Source: DATEJJ01 sp039649115 (GTDB lineage: Bacteria > Actinomycetota > Actinomycetes > Mycobacteriales > Micromonosporaceae). From it: DNA of 9,592 bases. Below are positions 1 to 4,926 of the stretch, one piece after another (position 1 is the stretch's first letter; each line of letters begins with the position of its first letter). The stretch lies in NCBI GenBank assembly GCA_039649115.1, contig JBBWZQ010000198.1, positions 1 through 9,592 on the forward strand. Direction: 5' to 3'. The translations under genes were made by a program, and so were the position numbers. Below the pieces are notes generated by a model that ran no database searches, was not told the DNA's origin, and was given only the letters and a program-made list of their open reading frames with translations.

Positions 1-380
1 TCACGGCACTGCGCGAGGCCGGCATCCAGGTCGCGCTGACGACCGGCTTCGCCCGGTCCACCCAGGACGCGATTCTCGACGCGCTCGGCTGGCAGCGGCT
101 GGCCGACCTCACGCTGTGCCCGTCGGATGTCGGGCGGGGGCGGCCGTACCCTGATCTGATCCTGGGCGCGGCGCAGCGGCTCGGCGTGGCCGACCTGGAG
201 ACGGTGGCCGTGGTCGGCGACGCGCCCGCGGACATCACCGCGGGCCTGCGCGCCGGGGCCGGCCTGGTGGCCGGCGTGCTGACCGGGGCGGCGGACCGGC
301 AGACGCTCGCGCACGCCGGGGCGGACATGGTGCTCGGCTCGATCGGCGAGCTGCCCGGCCTGTTGGTGGAGGCGGCCTAG
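1..380 (+). CDS. Phosphonatase-like HAD-superfamily hydrolase, 3' part (partial)
   Basis: The 5' end lies outside the window. Reading in frame from base 3 gives about 125 residues ending in a TAG stop. The visible part carries HAD motif II (Thr in ALTTGF, visible residues 11-16), a GRGRPYPD segment that occupies the motif III region, and motif IV VGDAPADI, whose two Asp residues bind Mg2+. A GRGRP-P-D segment followed by VGD-P-D-GL-AG is typical of PhnX-like, phosphonatase-like hydrolases (HAD class IA). The nucleophile Asp of motif I and the cap domain that decides the substrate are upstream and unseen, so the substrate cannot be named. True phosphonoacetaldehyde hydrolase activity is not shown, and no phosphonate genes are visible nearby. 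The gene converges with the minus-strand PLDc_N gene across a 55-bp gap containing a hairpin. It could also be a generic phosphoglycolate-type phosphatase, but the GRGRP motif favours the phosphonatase-like branch. Confidence 0.85.
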   Translation, partial: TALREAGIQVALTTGFARSTQDAILDALGWQRLADLTLCPSDVGRGRPYPDLILGAAQRLGVADLETVAVVGDAPADITAGLRAGAGLVAGVLTGAADRQTLAHAGADMVLGSIGELPGLLVEAA

Positions 381-381
381 T

Positions 382-401
382 CGCGGCGCAGCCGCGTCTT
401 T
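382..401 (+). terminator. Hairpin terminator after the HAD gene
   Basis: A perfect 6-bp stem (CGCGGC at 382-387, GCCGCG at 391-396) with a GCA loop is followed by TCTTT, the only short T-rich run in this convergent gap. It starts 2 nt after the HAD stop. The T run lies on the + side only, so it best fits the HAD transcript. The stem itself could also slow transcription arriving from the minus-strand operon. Confidence 0.55.
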
Positions 402-426
402 CCCGTGCGGATCAGGCAGCCGCGTC
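388..426. repeat. Short direct repeat in the convergent gap
   Basis: The 11-mer GCAGCCGCGTC occurs at 388-398 and again at 416-426. The first copy forms the loop and right arm of the terminator hairpin. The second copy has no matching left arm, so it looks like a partial duplication of the terminator tail. Confidence 0.5.
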
Positions 427-435
427 CGGGATCAG

Positions 436-855
436 CTAGTCGCCGTCGCGGCGCTCCTGTTCGCGCTTGCGCTCCTGCTCGCGCAGCTCCTCCTCGCGCT
501 TGCGCAGGTCCGCTTCCCAGGCGCGGAGCAGTTCGGTGTCCTCGCGCTGCGTCCGGGAGGCGATCCGGCGCAGGAACTCCGGATCGTCGTCCGGCGCCGG
601 GCTCTGCCGGGGGCGCTCGGCTTCGGGGAAGCCGTTGCCCGGCCGCCACTGCCGGCGCCCGGACGGGTCGCGCTCGGGCCGGCCGGCGATGAACCACGCG
701 ATGCCGCCGATGGGCGAGAACAGCAGGATGATGAAGACCCAGGCCACGCGGGGCAGGGCGCGGATGGCGTGTTCGTCGACGGACAGGCAGTCGATCAGGG
801 CGATCACCAGGATCGCCAGGTCGGCGAGGGCAAGCAGCGGGATGAGACGACCCAT
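436..855 (-). CDS. PLDc_N-domain membrane protein with charged helical tail
   Basis: A 139-residue protein. Residues 5-24 and 37-57 are two hydrophobic segments separated by a short loop, and residues 34-58 carry the PLDc_N pattern (RVAWVFIILLFSPIGGIAWF followed by GRP). PLDc_N is the membrane-anchoring module found at the N terminus of cardiolipin-synthase-like proteins, and it also occurs alone in many short actinobacterial proteins. No HKD catalytic motif is present, so this is not a phospholipase. From about residue 60 the chain is polar, and residues 103-138 are almost purely Arg/Lys/Glu/Gln, which predicts a long cytoplasmic helix or coiled coil. It is the last gene of the minus-strand operon, starting 4 nt after the preceding DUF202 stop. 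No Shine-Dalgarno sequence precedes the ATG. Instead TACCTT sits 6 nt upstream, so it is read either by translational coupling or from a leaderless internal transcript. The molecular role is unknown. Confidence 0.85.
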   Translation of the reverse strand: MGRLIPLLALADLAILVIALIDCLSVDEHAIRALPRVAWVFIILLFSPIGGIAWFIAGRPERDPSGRRQWRPGNGFPEAERPRQSPAPDDDPEFLRRIASRTQREDTELLRAWEADLRKREEELREQERKREQERRDGD

Positions 856-859
856 TTGT

Positions 860-1207
860 TCAAGGTAGTACGGCGAGCGCGATCCCGAGGACCGCGTACC
901 CGAGAACTGTCAACGCCAGCAAACCCGGCTCGCGCCGCGCGACGGGCTGTGCTTGCTGCGCGGACCCGCAAGCTCCCCGTGGTCGCCCGCCGACTGTCCG
1001 CAGCCGCGACCGGACCAGGGCCACCAGCAGGAGCCAGCCGAGGGCCGCGCACGCCGCGCCGGTCGCGCGCCACCCGGTGAGTCCAGTGTGGAGGGCCAGC
1101 CGGACGGCGAGCACCGCGACGACGGTGCCGGCGAGCAGGGTGCGGGTCCAGGCGAGCCGGGTCCGCTCGGGCGCGCTGCCGGGTTCCATCAGGACCGGGC
1201 GTTCCAT
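860..1207 (-). CDS. DUF202 family membrane protein (second of a tandem pair)
   Basis: A 115-residue protein with three hydrophobic segments (about residues 24-40, 46-66 and 95-114). Before the first one is the DUF202 signature ERTRLAWTRTLLAG, in which Arg and Trp are followed by R-T. DUF202 proteins are small three-helix inner-membrane proteins of unknown biochemical function. The ATG at 1207 was chosen because it forms the second TGATG of a repeated junction. An in-frame ATG at 1189, in the next repeat copy, would remove six residues (MERPVL) and still keep the whole domain, so the exact start is uncertain. The loop after helix 2 (residues 67-92) is longer and more Arg/Gln-rich than in the upstream paralogue. 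With its neighbour 16 nt upstream it forms a paralogous pair that may assemble together. It is followed 4 nt later by the PLDc_N gene. Confidence 0.85.
   Translation of the reverse strand: MERPVLMEPGSAPERTRLAWTRTLLAGTVVAVLAVRLALHTGLTGWRATGAACAALGWLLLVALVRSRLRTVGGRPRGACGSAQQAQPVARREPGLLALTVLGYAVLGIALAVLP
862..867 (-). promoter_or_regulatory. Possible -10 element (TACCTT) of a leaderless PLDc_N transcript
   Basis: On the minus strand TACCTT is followed by six nucleotides and then the ATG at 855. The -10 to start-codon spacing matches leaderless promoters. It overlaps the DUF202 stop codon and no clear -35 is visible. It could equally be chance inside an operon. Confidence 0.3.
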
Positions 1208-1233
1208 CAGGACCGGCGTTCCATCAGGACCGG
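1183..1233. repeat. Three tandem copies of a 16-bp unit at the DUF202-DUF202 junction
   Basis: GTTCCATCAGGACCGG occurs at 1183-1198, 1201-1216 and 1218-1233, with periods of 18 and 17 bp. On the minus strand each unit reads CCGGTCCTGATGGAAC, and thus carries a TGATG overlap of stop and start. The copy at 1218-1233 holds the stop of the first DUF202 gene (1226-1224) and an ATG at 1224. That ATG opens a 5-codon ORF (MERRS) whose TGA overlaps the ATG at 1207. The copy at 1183-1198 puts a further in-frame ATG at 1189. The pattern looks like slippage or duplication of a coupling junction. Confidence 0.85.
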
Positions 1234-1598
1234 CCCGGCAGCACCGCGGCCACGACCAGCAGCACGGCGCCCAGGCTCACGATCAGCGCGAGTACCGCGG
1301 GGAACCGGGAGGCGGGCAGCGGCTGGCCGAGCCGCATGGCGCGCTCGCACCGGGCCCAGTGGTCGACCGCGCGCAGCGTGACCGCGGCGCCCAGCAGCAT
1401 CAGCCCGACCGCGATCGCTTCGCGCAGGTGCGGTACCCGCAAGGTCGGCAGGAACCCGGCCACCGCCAGCCCGCCGCCCAGCAGCGCCAGGCCGGTACGG
1501 ATCCAGGCCAGGAAGGTCCGCTCGTTGGCGAGCGAGTAGCGGTAGTCCGGCCGGGTGCCCTCCTCGGGCGGTCCCGCCGGATCGAACCAGTGCCGCAC
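1224..1598 (-). CDS. DUF202 (YidH-type) membrane protein (first of a tandem pair)
   Basis: A 124-residue protein starting at GTG 1598. Residues 20-37 hold the DUF202/YidH core: YSLANERTFLAWIRT runs into the first membrane helix. Hydrophobic segments lie at about 35-50, 59-77 and 100-120, giving three helices as expected for the family. In the loop after helix 2, Glu, Arg and the MRLGQPLP turn also fit YidH-type members. Family function is not established; members are small integral membrane proteins often found in pairs. The start lies 7 nt after the MscS TAA stop with no clear Shine-Dalgarno sequence, so coupled translation within an operon is likely. The stop (TGA) overlaps an ATG and leads into a repeated junction before the second DUF202 gene. 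The call is firm at the family level, with no function to assign. Confidence 0.88.
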   Translation of the reverse strand: MRHWFDPAGPPEEGTRPDYRYSLANERTFLAWIRTGLALLGGGLAVAGFLPTLRVPHLREAIAVGLMLLGAAVTLRAVDHWARCERAMRLGQPLPASRFPAVLALIVSLGAVLLVVAAVLPGRS

Positions 1599-1605
1599 GG
1601 CTCGA

Positions 1606-2835
1606 TTATTTCGGCTGCCGGCCGTCGTACCCGGCGGTTGGGTCGATCCTCGGCGAGTCGGCGGCGTCGTGCGGGGGTCCGGTCGCCGGATCCGGCGACC
1701 GGCCGTGGAAGACGTGGCCGCGTTCCCGGCCCTCCGCGTCGCCGCCGAAGACCCGGGAACCCTCCTCGTCCGCGTGCGCCTCGGCCGGCACCGGTTCGTC
1801 CCGGCGCTGCGGGGCGGGGCCGACCTCCAGCCGCTGCCGGGGCAGCGACTCGGGGTGGTGGTGGCGCACCCAGGCGATCAGCCGCTCGCGCACCTGGCAG
1901 CGCAGATCCCAGAGGGTACCGGCGTCGACGGCACTGACCAGCGCCCGCAGCCGGACCAGCCCGCCGAGCGCGTCGGTCACCTGCAGCACCCCGATCCGCC
2001 CGTCCCACAGGTCGGTATCGGCGAGGATCGCGCGTACCTCCTCCCGCATCTCCTCGACCGGTACCGTCCAGTCGGTCTCCACCTCCACCGATCCGAGCAG
2101 GGAGGACTCGGACCGGGTCCAGTTCTGGAACGGCGTGGTGGTGAAGTACGAGGTCGGGAAGATCAGCCGCCGGTCGTCCCAGATGTGCACGACCACGTAC
2201 GTCAGCGTGATCGCCTCGATGCGGCCCCACTCGTTCTCCACCACGACCACGTCCTCCAGGCGCAGCGACTTGCCAAAGGCGAGCTGCAGGCCGGCGAACA
2301 CGTTGCCGAGCAGCGCCTGCGCGGCGAACGCGGCCACCGCGGCGACCACGCCGGCCGAGGCGAGGATGCTGGTACCGATGATCCGTACCTCGCGGAACGT
2401 CATGAGCATCGTGCCGAGCGCGACGATCGTCACGGCCGCCGCGGTCACCCGGCGCACCAGCGTGATCTGCGTCCGTACCGTCCGGGCGTGCCGGTTGTCG
2501 CGCACGTCCGTGCGGAACTTGGCGAGGGCGGCGTCCTCGACGACGAACAGCAGCGCGGTGAGCAGCCAGGCGGCGGCTCCGATGACGCACAGGTCGAGCA
2601 GGTGCGTCACCGGAGCGCGCCAGCCGCCGGCCAGCTCCGCGCTGCGCAGGGTCACGTCCACCGTGGTGATCGCCACGAGGACCTGGAAGGGCCGGTACGT
2701 CCGCCGGATCAGCACGGTGGCCAGCGCGACCCGCCGCGCGATCAGCCGCATGACGTGGTAGTTGACCTGCACCGCGACGAGGCCGGCCAGCACCGCGACC
2801 GCCACGAAACTGAGTTGGATGAGCGTGTGCGCCAC
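1606..2835 (-). CDS. MscS-family mechanosensitive ion channel
   Basis: A 409-residue protein, GTG start. Hydrophobic helices lie near residues 5-23, 47-62, 78-100 and 130-148. The Gly/Ala-rich pore helix is at 152-180 (ILASAGVVAAVAAFAAQALL), followed by GNVFAGLQLAFGKSLRLEDVV, the classic MscS junction of TM3b with the beta domain. Residues 190-240 form the beta domain, including WGRIEAITLTYVVVHIWDDRRLIFP and NWTR. The alpha/beta vestibule domain follows to about 335. Such channels open under membrane tension and release solutes on hypo-osmotic shock. The last 70 or so residues are polar and probably disordered. They contain SRVFGGDAEGRERGHVFHG, which I recall as a recurring tail motif of actinobacterial MscS proteins. 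It heads the operon with the two DUF202 genes and PLDc_N. A TAACGT element 6 nt before the GTG and no Shine-Dalgarno sequence suggest a leaderless mRNA. The upstream DUF6232 stop is only 29 nt away, so read-through is also possible. Confidence 0.93.
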   Translation of the reverse strand: MAHTLIQLSFVAVAVLAGLVAVQVNYHVMRLIARRVALATVLIRRTYRPFQVLVAITTVDVTLRSAELAGGWRAPVTHLLDLCVIGAAAWLLTALLFVVEDAALAKFRTDVRDNRHARTVRTQITLVRRVTAAAVTIVALGTMLMTFREVRIIGTSILASAGVVAAVAAFAAQALLGNVFAGLQLAFGKSLRLEDVVVVENEWGRIEAITLTYVVVHIWDDRRLIFPTSYFTTTPFQNWTRSESSLLGSVEVETDWTVPVEEMREEVRAILADTDLWDGRIGVLQVTDALGGLVRLRALVSAVDAGTLWDLRCQVRERLIAWVRHHHPESLPRQRLEVGPAPQRRDEPVPAEAHADEEGSRVFGGDAEGRERGHVFHGRSPDPATGPPHDAADSPRIDPTAGYDGRQPK

Positions 2836-2841
2836 TTGTGG

Positions 2842-2847
2842 ACGTTA
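2842..2847 (-). promoter_or_regulatory. Candidate -10 element (TAACGT) for the MscS operon
   Basis: On the minus strand TAACGT is followed by six bases (CCACAA) and then GTG at 2835. This is the spacing expected if transcription starts at the G of the start codon. No Shine-Dalgarno sequence is present in the gap, and a recognisable -35 is absent. Confidence 0.45.
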
Positions 2848-2864
2848 CCCACGCCGGGTCGTAT

Positions 2865-3317
2865 TCAGCCCTGCCGGAACGAGGCCTCGACGGCCCGCCG
2901 TACCGACCGGGCGACCTGGCCGAACTCCAGCTCGTCCCGGGTCGTGAAGACGACGATCTGCCGGCCCCGGTAGTCCGCGAGCAACTCGTACTGCGCGGGC
3001 CACCGGCGTGCGCAGAAGAAGCCCACCAGGCAGGGGATGGCCAGCGCCACCACCGCCGCGAGCCAGGCCACGGGCGCGTGGAAGATGCCGACGAAAGGCG
3101 CCACGAAGACCGCCTCGGCCACCGCGATCACCAGGCCGACGACCACGCCGGGATGGGTCGAGCCACGCGCCTGCCGGAGGTCCACCAGCTCCACGATCTC
3201 GTACCGGTACGGTCCGGATGTCAGGTACCGGTTGGTCACGACGACGCCGTTGCGGTGGTAGTACGCGATGGTCGGCCGGCCGGGGAGCGGGGCGGGCGGT
3301 ACGTGATCGGAAGTCAT
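2865..3317 (-). CDS. DUF6232 family membrane protein
   Basis: A 150-residue protein. Its layout matches the actinobacterial DUF6232 family. A short N-terminal beta segment (TIAYYHRNGVVVTNRYL, residues 16-32) is followed by Y-V-L-DL-QARG-type residues (40-52). Two membrane helices lie at about 57-80 and 83-103, and the C-terminal cytosolic part ends in a beta strand with GRQIVVFTTRD-EF (118-132) and an amphipathic helix. No enzymatic motif is present. The family has no known function, though the N- and C-terminal halves resemble membrane-split PH-like folds (inference). The ATG is well supported by AGGAGG at 3330-3325, spaced 7 nt. This is the strongest Shine-Dalgarno sequence on the minus strand here, unlike the leaderless-looking genes downstream. 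It lies 29 nt upstream of the MscS gene on the same strand, so it may be co-transcribed with that operon. Its own upstream region carries a strong inverted repeat. Confidence 0.8.
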   Translation of the reverse strand: MTSDHVPPAPLPGRPTIAYYHRNGVVVTNRYLTSGPYRYEIVELVDLRQARGSTHPGVVVGLVIAVAEAVFVAPFVGIFHAPVAWLAAVVALAIPCLVGFFCARRWPAQYELLADYRGRQIVVFTTRDELEFGQVARSVRRAVEASFRQG

Positions 3318-3324
3318 GGTTTTC

Positions 3325-3330
3325 CCTCCT
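3325..3330 (-). promoter_or_regulatory. Strong ribosome binding site of the DUF6232 gene
   Basis: AGGAGG on the minus strand is spaced 7 nt from the ATG at 3317. It fixes this start codon. Confidence 0.8.
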
Positions 3331-3385
3331 CGTCTGCGCGCCCATCGCGACGGGGTGAACCGGAGTAAGCGCGCATTTCAGGCGG

Positions 3386-3415
3386 CCTTGGCGCTGGTGG
3401 TGCCAAGGTCCCTTG
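3386..3415. promoter_or_regulatory. Inverted repeat CCTTGGC/GCCAAGG with a third, competing arm
   Basis: CCTTGGC (3386-3392) and GCCAAGG (3402-3408) form a perfect 7-bp stem with a 9-nt loop. CCTTG at 3411-3415 can pair with CAAGG at 3404-3408 instead. It lies 69-98 bp upstream of the DUF6232 ATG. It could be an operator or a leader-RNA structure of that gene, and nothing in the sequence decides which. Confidence 0.4.
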
Positions 3416-3580
3416 TCGGCAGTTCGCAGGACTCGGGGTGGGGTGGTGGGTGATACTGGCGGAAATGGCGAGCTGTTCGCGCCTATCGGCGCCGGAGGTT
3501 CTTCTCGCTCGGCATGTCGGCCTCCCGGGGTGTCACTGGCGGGGATGCATCGACTGCGCTGTCGCCTTAGTGTCAATTAG

Positions 3581-3618
3581 GCATCCGTCACCCTCAGGAT
3601 GCAAGTGCAAACTGAGGG
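3581..3618. promoter_or_regulatory. Two overlapping inverted repeats upstream of the XRE promoter
   Basis: GCATCC (3581-3586) pairs with GGATGC (3597-3602). CCCTCAG (3591-3597) pairs with CTGAGGG (3612-3618). Both are perfect and share bases, so they exclude one another as hairpins. As DNA they would be adjacent protein sites just upstream of the -35 element. Confidence 0.4.
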
Positions 3619-3661
3619 GGGATCTTGCACCATCAGGCAAAGGTTGCGTAGGCTGGTGCAA
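3605..3661 (+). promoter_or_regulatory. XRE promoter with three TTGCAC-type half-sites (candidate operator)
   Basis: TTGCAC at 3625-3630 and TAGGCT at 3649-3654 are spaced 18 bp and form a good -35/-10 pair. The expected transcription start falls at about 3661, only about 3 nt before the ATG. The half-site GTGCAA or its complement occurs at 3605-3610, 3625-3630 and 3656-3661. TTGCACC (3625-3631) and GGTGCAA (3655-3661) make a perfect 7-bp inverted repeat whose arms are 30 bp apart, about three helical turns. The repeat frames the whole promoter, which fits autoregulation by the XRE protein (inference). Confidence 0.5.
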
Positions 3662-3663
3662 CG

Positions 3664-4521
3664 ATGGCGACGAAGCCTAGTCCCACGATGCTGCGCCGGC
3701 AGCTCGGAGCGGAGCTGCGACGGTTGCGCGACCGTGCGCAGCGGACCGTGGCCGAGGTGGCCGGCGAATTGGGCTGGTCGGAATCGAAGCTGAGTCGCAT
3801 CGAGACGGCGAATTCCGGGATCCGCCGGCCGGACCTGGAACGCCTGCTCGGCAAGTACACCGTGGCGGACGCCGAGCGGTCCCGGCTGCTCGCGCTCGCC
3901 GGCCAGGCGCGGCAGCGGGCGTGGTGGGAGGCGTACGGCGACGTGCTGCCGGACGCCTACGAGACGTTCATCGGCTTCGAGGCGGAGGCGAGCGCCATCT
4001 TCACCTACGAGGCCCAGGTCGTACCCGGCCTGCTGCAGACTGACGAATACGCCAATGCGGTCACCCAGGCCGACGGCGTGGTCCGCGACTCCGAGGTCAC
4101 AAACCAGAGGGTCCTGGTCCGGATGGCCCGGCAGGCGGTGCTGACGCGCGATCCGCCGCCGGAGCTGTGGGCAATCCTCGACGAGGCGATACTCCGGCGG
4201 CCCATCGGCGGTCCGGACATCATGCGTCGGCAACTGCTCCGGCTCGTCGAGACCGGCGAACGCTCGACGATCACCATCCAGGTGCTGCCGTTTTCTGCCG
4301 GCGCACACCGGGCGCTCGCCGGGGCGTTCATCGTCCTGGAGTTCGCCAGCGAGGCCGGGTTGCCCCTCGTCTACAGCGAGGGCATGACCGGCGGGGTTTT
4401 CCGCAGCAAACCGGCTGAGGTGCGGAGCTATCTGATGAGCTTCGAGGCCTTGAAAACGGCGGCGCTGACCCCCGAGAAGTCGCTGGAGTTCATCGACGCG
4501 GTGGTCCACGGCAGGAAATGA
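3664..4521 (+). CDS. XRE-family regulator with DUF5753 domain
   Basis: A 285-residue protein. Residues 10-66 are an XRE/Cro-type helix-turn-helix: LGAELRRLRDRAQRTVAEVAGELGWSESKLSRIETANSGI, with the recognition helix around SESKLSRIE. Residues from about 95 to 277 form DUF5753, the usual partner domain in actinobacterial XRE proteins, with motifs YEAQVVPGLLQT-YA (115-130), R-QAVL, ILDEAILRR, TIQVLPFSAGAH and the EF-S family end. The DUF5753 fold likely senses a ligand or binds the DUF397 partner; its exact role is not settled. The WhiJ-type proteins of Streptomyces belong to this group and act in development. The ATG at 3664 has no Shine-Dalgarno sequence, and a promoter ends 9 nt before it, so a leaderless or nearly leaderless mRNA is likely. 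The next gene, DUF397, follows after 37 nt. Family assignment is firm; the target genes are unknown, but its own promoter is the obvious candidate. Confidence 0.95.
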   Translation: MATKPSPTMLRRQLGAELRRLRDRAQRTVAEVAGELGWSESKLSRIETANSGIRRPDLERLLGKYTVADAERSRLLALAGQARQRAWWEAYGDVLPDAYETFIGFEAEASAIFTYEAQVVPGLLQTDEYANAVTQADGVVRDSEVTNQRVLVRMARQAVLTRDPPPELWAILDEAILRRPIGGPDIMRRQLLRLVETGERSTITIQVLPFSAGAHRALAGAFIVLEFASEAGLPLVYSEGMTGGVFRSKPAEVRSYLMSFEALKTAALTPEKSLEFIDAVVHGRK

Positions 4522-4523
4522 CC

Positions 4524-4550
4524 GAAGGTCCCTTCTGTTCCGAAAGGAAG
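4524..4550 (+). promoter_or_regulatory. DUF397 ribosome binding site within a small hairpin
   Basis: AAGGAAG at 4544-4550 is a fair Shine-Dalgarno sequence, 8 nt before the ATG at 4559. TTCC (4538-4541), a GAAA loop and GGAA (4546-4549) form a 4-bp GNRA-tetraloop hairpin that hides it. Just before it GAAG, GTCC and CTTC (4524-4535) form another small hairpin. CTTC at 4532-4535 can alternatively pair with GAAG at 4547-4550. The stems are short, so any control of the DUF397 to XRE ratio is speculative. Confidence 0.35.
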
Positions 4551-4558
4551 TAATACAG

Positions 4559-4768
4559 ATGTCTGTGTCCGATGTGGACACACTGCCGTGGTTCAAGAGC
4601 TCGTACAGTGCGGGCAACGGTGCGTGTGTCGAGGTGGCCTTCGTGCCCGGGGTGGTCGCGATGCGCGACTCCAAGGACCCGTACGGGCCGACGCTGCGGT
4701 TCGGCGCCGAGGCGTGGCGCGACTTTGTCGCGTCGGTACGAGGTGGCGCCTTCGACCTCAACCGCTGA
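4559..4768 (+). CDS. DUF397 domain small protein, partner of the XRE regulator
   Basis: A 69-residue protein that is almost entirely one DUF397 domain. The signature is complete: W-KSSYS---G-CVEVA near residues 11-27, then VAMRDSKDPYGPTLRF (33-48) and W-FVASVRGG (53-63). DUF397 proteins are coded next to XRE/DUF5753 regulators throughout Actinobacteria, and the BldB/WhiJ-associated proteins of Streptomyces are relatives. Such pairs act in development and antibiotic control, and some have been proposed to behave like toxin-antitoxin pairs; the activity of this one is not known. The ATG is preceded by AAGGAAG at 8 nt. The gene sits 37 nt after the XRE stop on the same strand, so co-transcription is likely. 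Two GC-rich hairpins follow and separate it from the etf block. Confidence 0.95.
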   Translation: MSVSDVDTLPWFKSSYSAGNGACVEVAFVPGVVAMRDSKDPYGPTLRFGAEAWRDFVASVRGGAFDLNR

Positions 4769-4771
4769 CCC

Positions 4772-4821
4772 GGGTGCCCGCACCCTGGTGGCCGGTACGG
4801 TGCCATGGTGCGGGTCCGCAC
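4772..4821 (+). terminator. Two GC-rich hairpins after DUF397 (possible terminator)
   Basis: GGGTG (4772-4776) and CACCC (4781-4785) with a CCCG loop form the first hairpin, 3 nt after the stop. GTGCG (4808-4812) and CGCAC (4817-4821) with a GGTC loop form the second. Neither is followed by a T run. They may act as the T-less terminators common in high-GC actinobacteria, but this is weak evidence. Confidence 0.35.
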
Positions 4822-4862
4822 GGCGTGACTTCCCTCACGCGCCCGTGCCGGACGTCCGAAAC

Positions 4863-4879
4863 CTACTTGCCGGTAACAT
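4863..4879 (+). promoter_or_regulatory. Putative etfB promoter with an overlapping palindrome-like operator
   Basis: TAACAT at 4874-4879 is a reasonable -10 element; the -35 region is not recognisable. Overlapping it, TAC-TTGCCG-GTA (4864-4875) is a partial palindrome with a GC centre, of the kind bound by TetR-type regulators of fatty-acid degradation genes. The leader from about 4886 to the ATG would be about 95 nt. Confidence 0.3.
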
Positions 4880-4926
4880 CGGCCGTGGGCAACGGCACAC
4901 TGACTGAAGTTGACCGGATGCCGCGC

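Larger units (their letters stand above)
3318..3663. other. Gene-free divergent intergenic region rich in inverted repeats
   Basis: This 346-bp gap separates the minus-strand DUF6232 gene from the plus-strand XRE gene. It is less GC-rich than its neighbours in places. It holds the DUF6232 ribosome binding site, a 7-bp inverted repeat at 3386-3408, a G-rich stretch at 3435-3450, and a cluster of overlapping inverted repeats at 3581-3661 that includes the XRE promoter. An open frame on the plus strand through 3438-3680 exists, but it has no Shine-Dalgarno sequence, has Cys/Trp-rich composition and runs into the XRE start, so I do not call it a gene. No minus-strand TANNNT element at a useful distance from DUF6232 was found. 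Confidence 0.7.

Noticed and set aside
436..855. PLDc_N protein as a cardiolipin synthase
   Set aside because: No HKD motif, and the protein is far too short.
1183..1233. Short tandem repeat as a CRISPR array
   Set aside because: The units are separated by 1-2 bp, so there are no spacers, and the repeat lies across a gene junction.
1555..2973. Plus-strand open frame opposite the MscS gene
   Set aside because: His/Arg/Gly/Asp-rich shadow with no motif; the minus-strand MscS signature is unambiguous.
3435..3450. G-rich stretch as a G-quadruplex
   Set aside because: Only three runs reach three or more G; the fourth is GG, so no canonical three-tetrad structure is possible.
3438..3680. Plus-strand 80-codon frame in the divergent intergenic region
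   Set aside because: No ribosome binding site, overlaps the XRE start and the operator repeats, atypical composition and no recognised motif.
3577..4821. Minus-strand open frame opposite XRE and DUF397
   Set aside because: Low-complexity antisense translation; the plus-strand proteins have clear domains.
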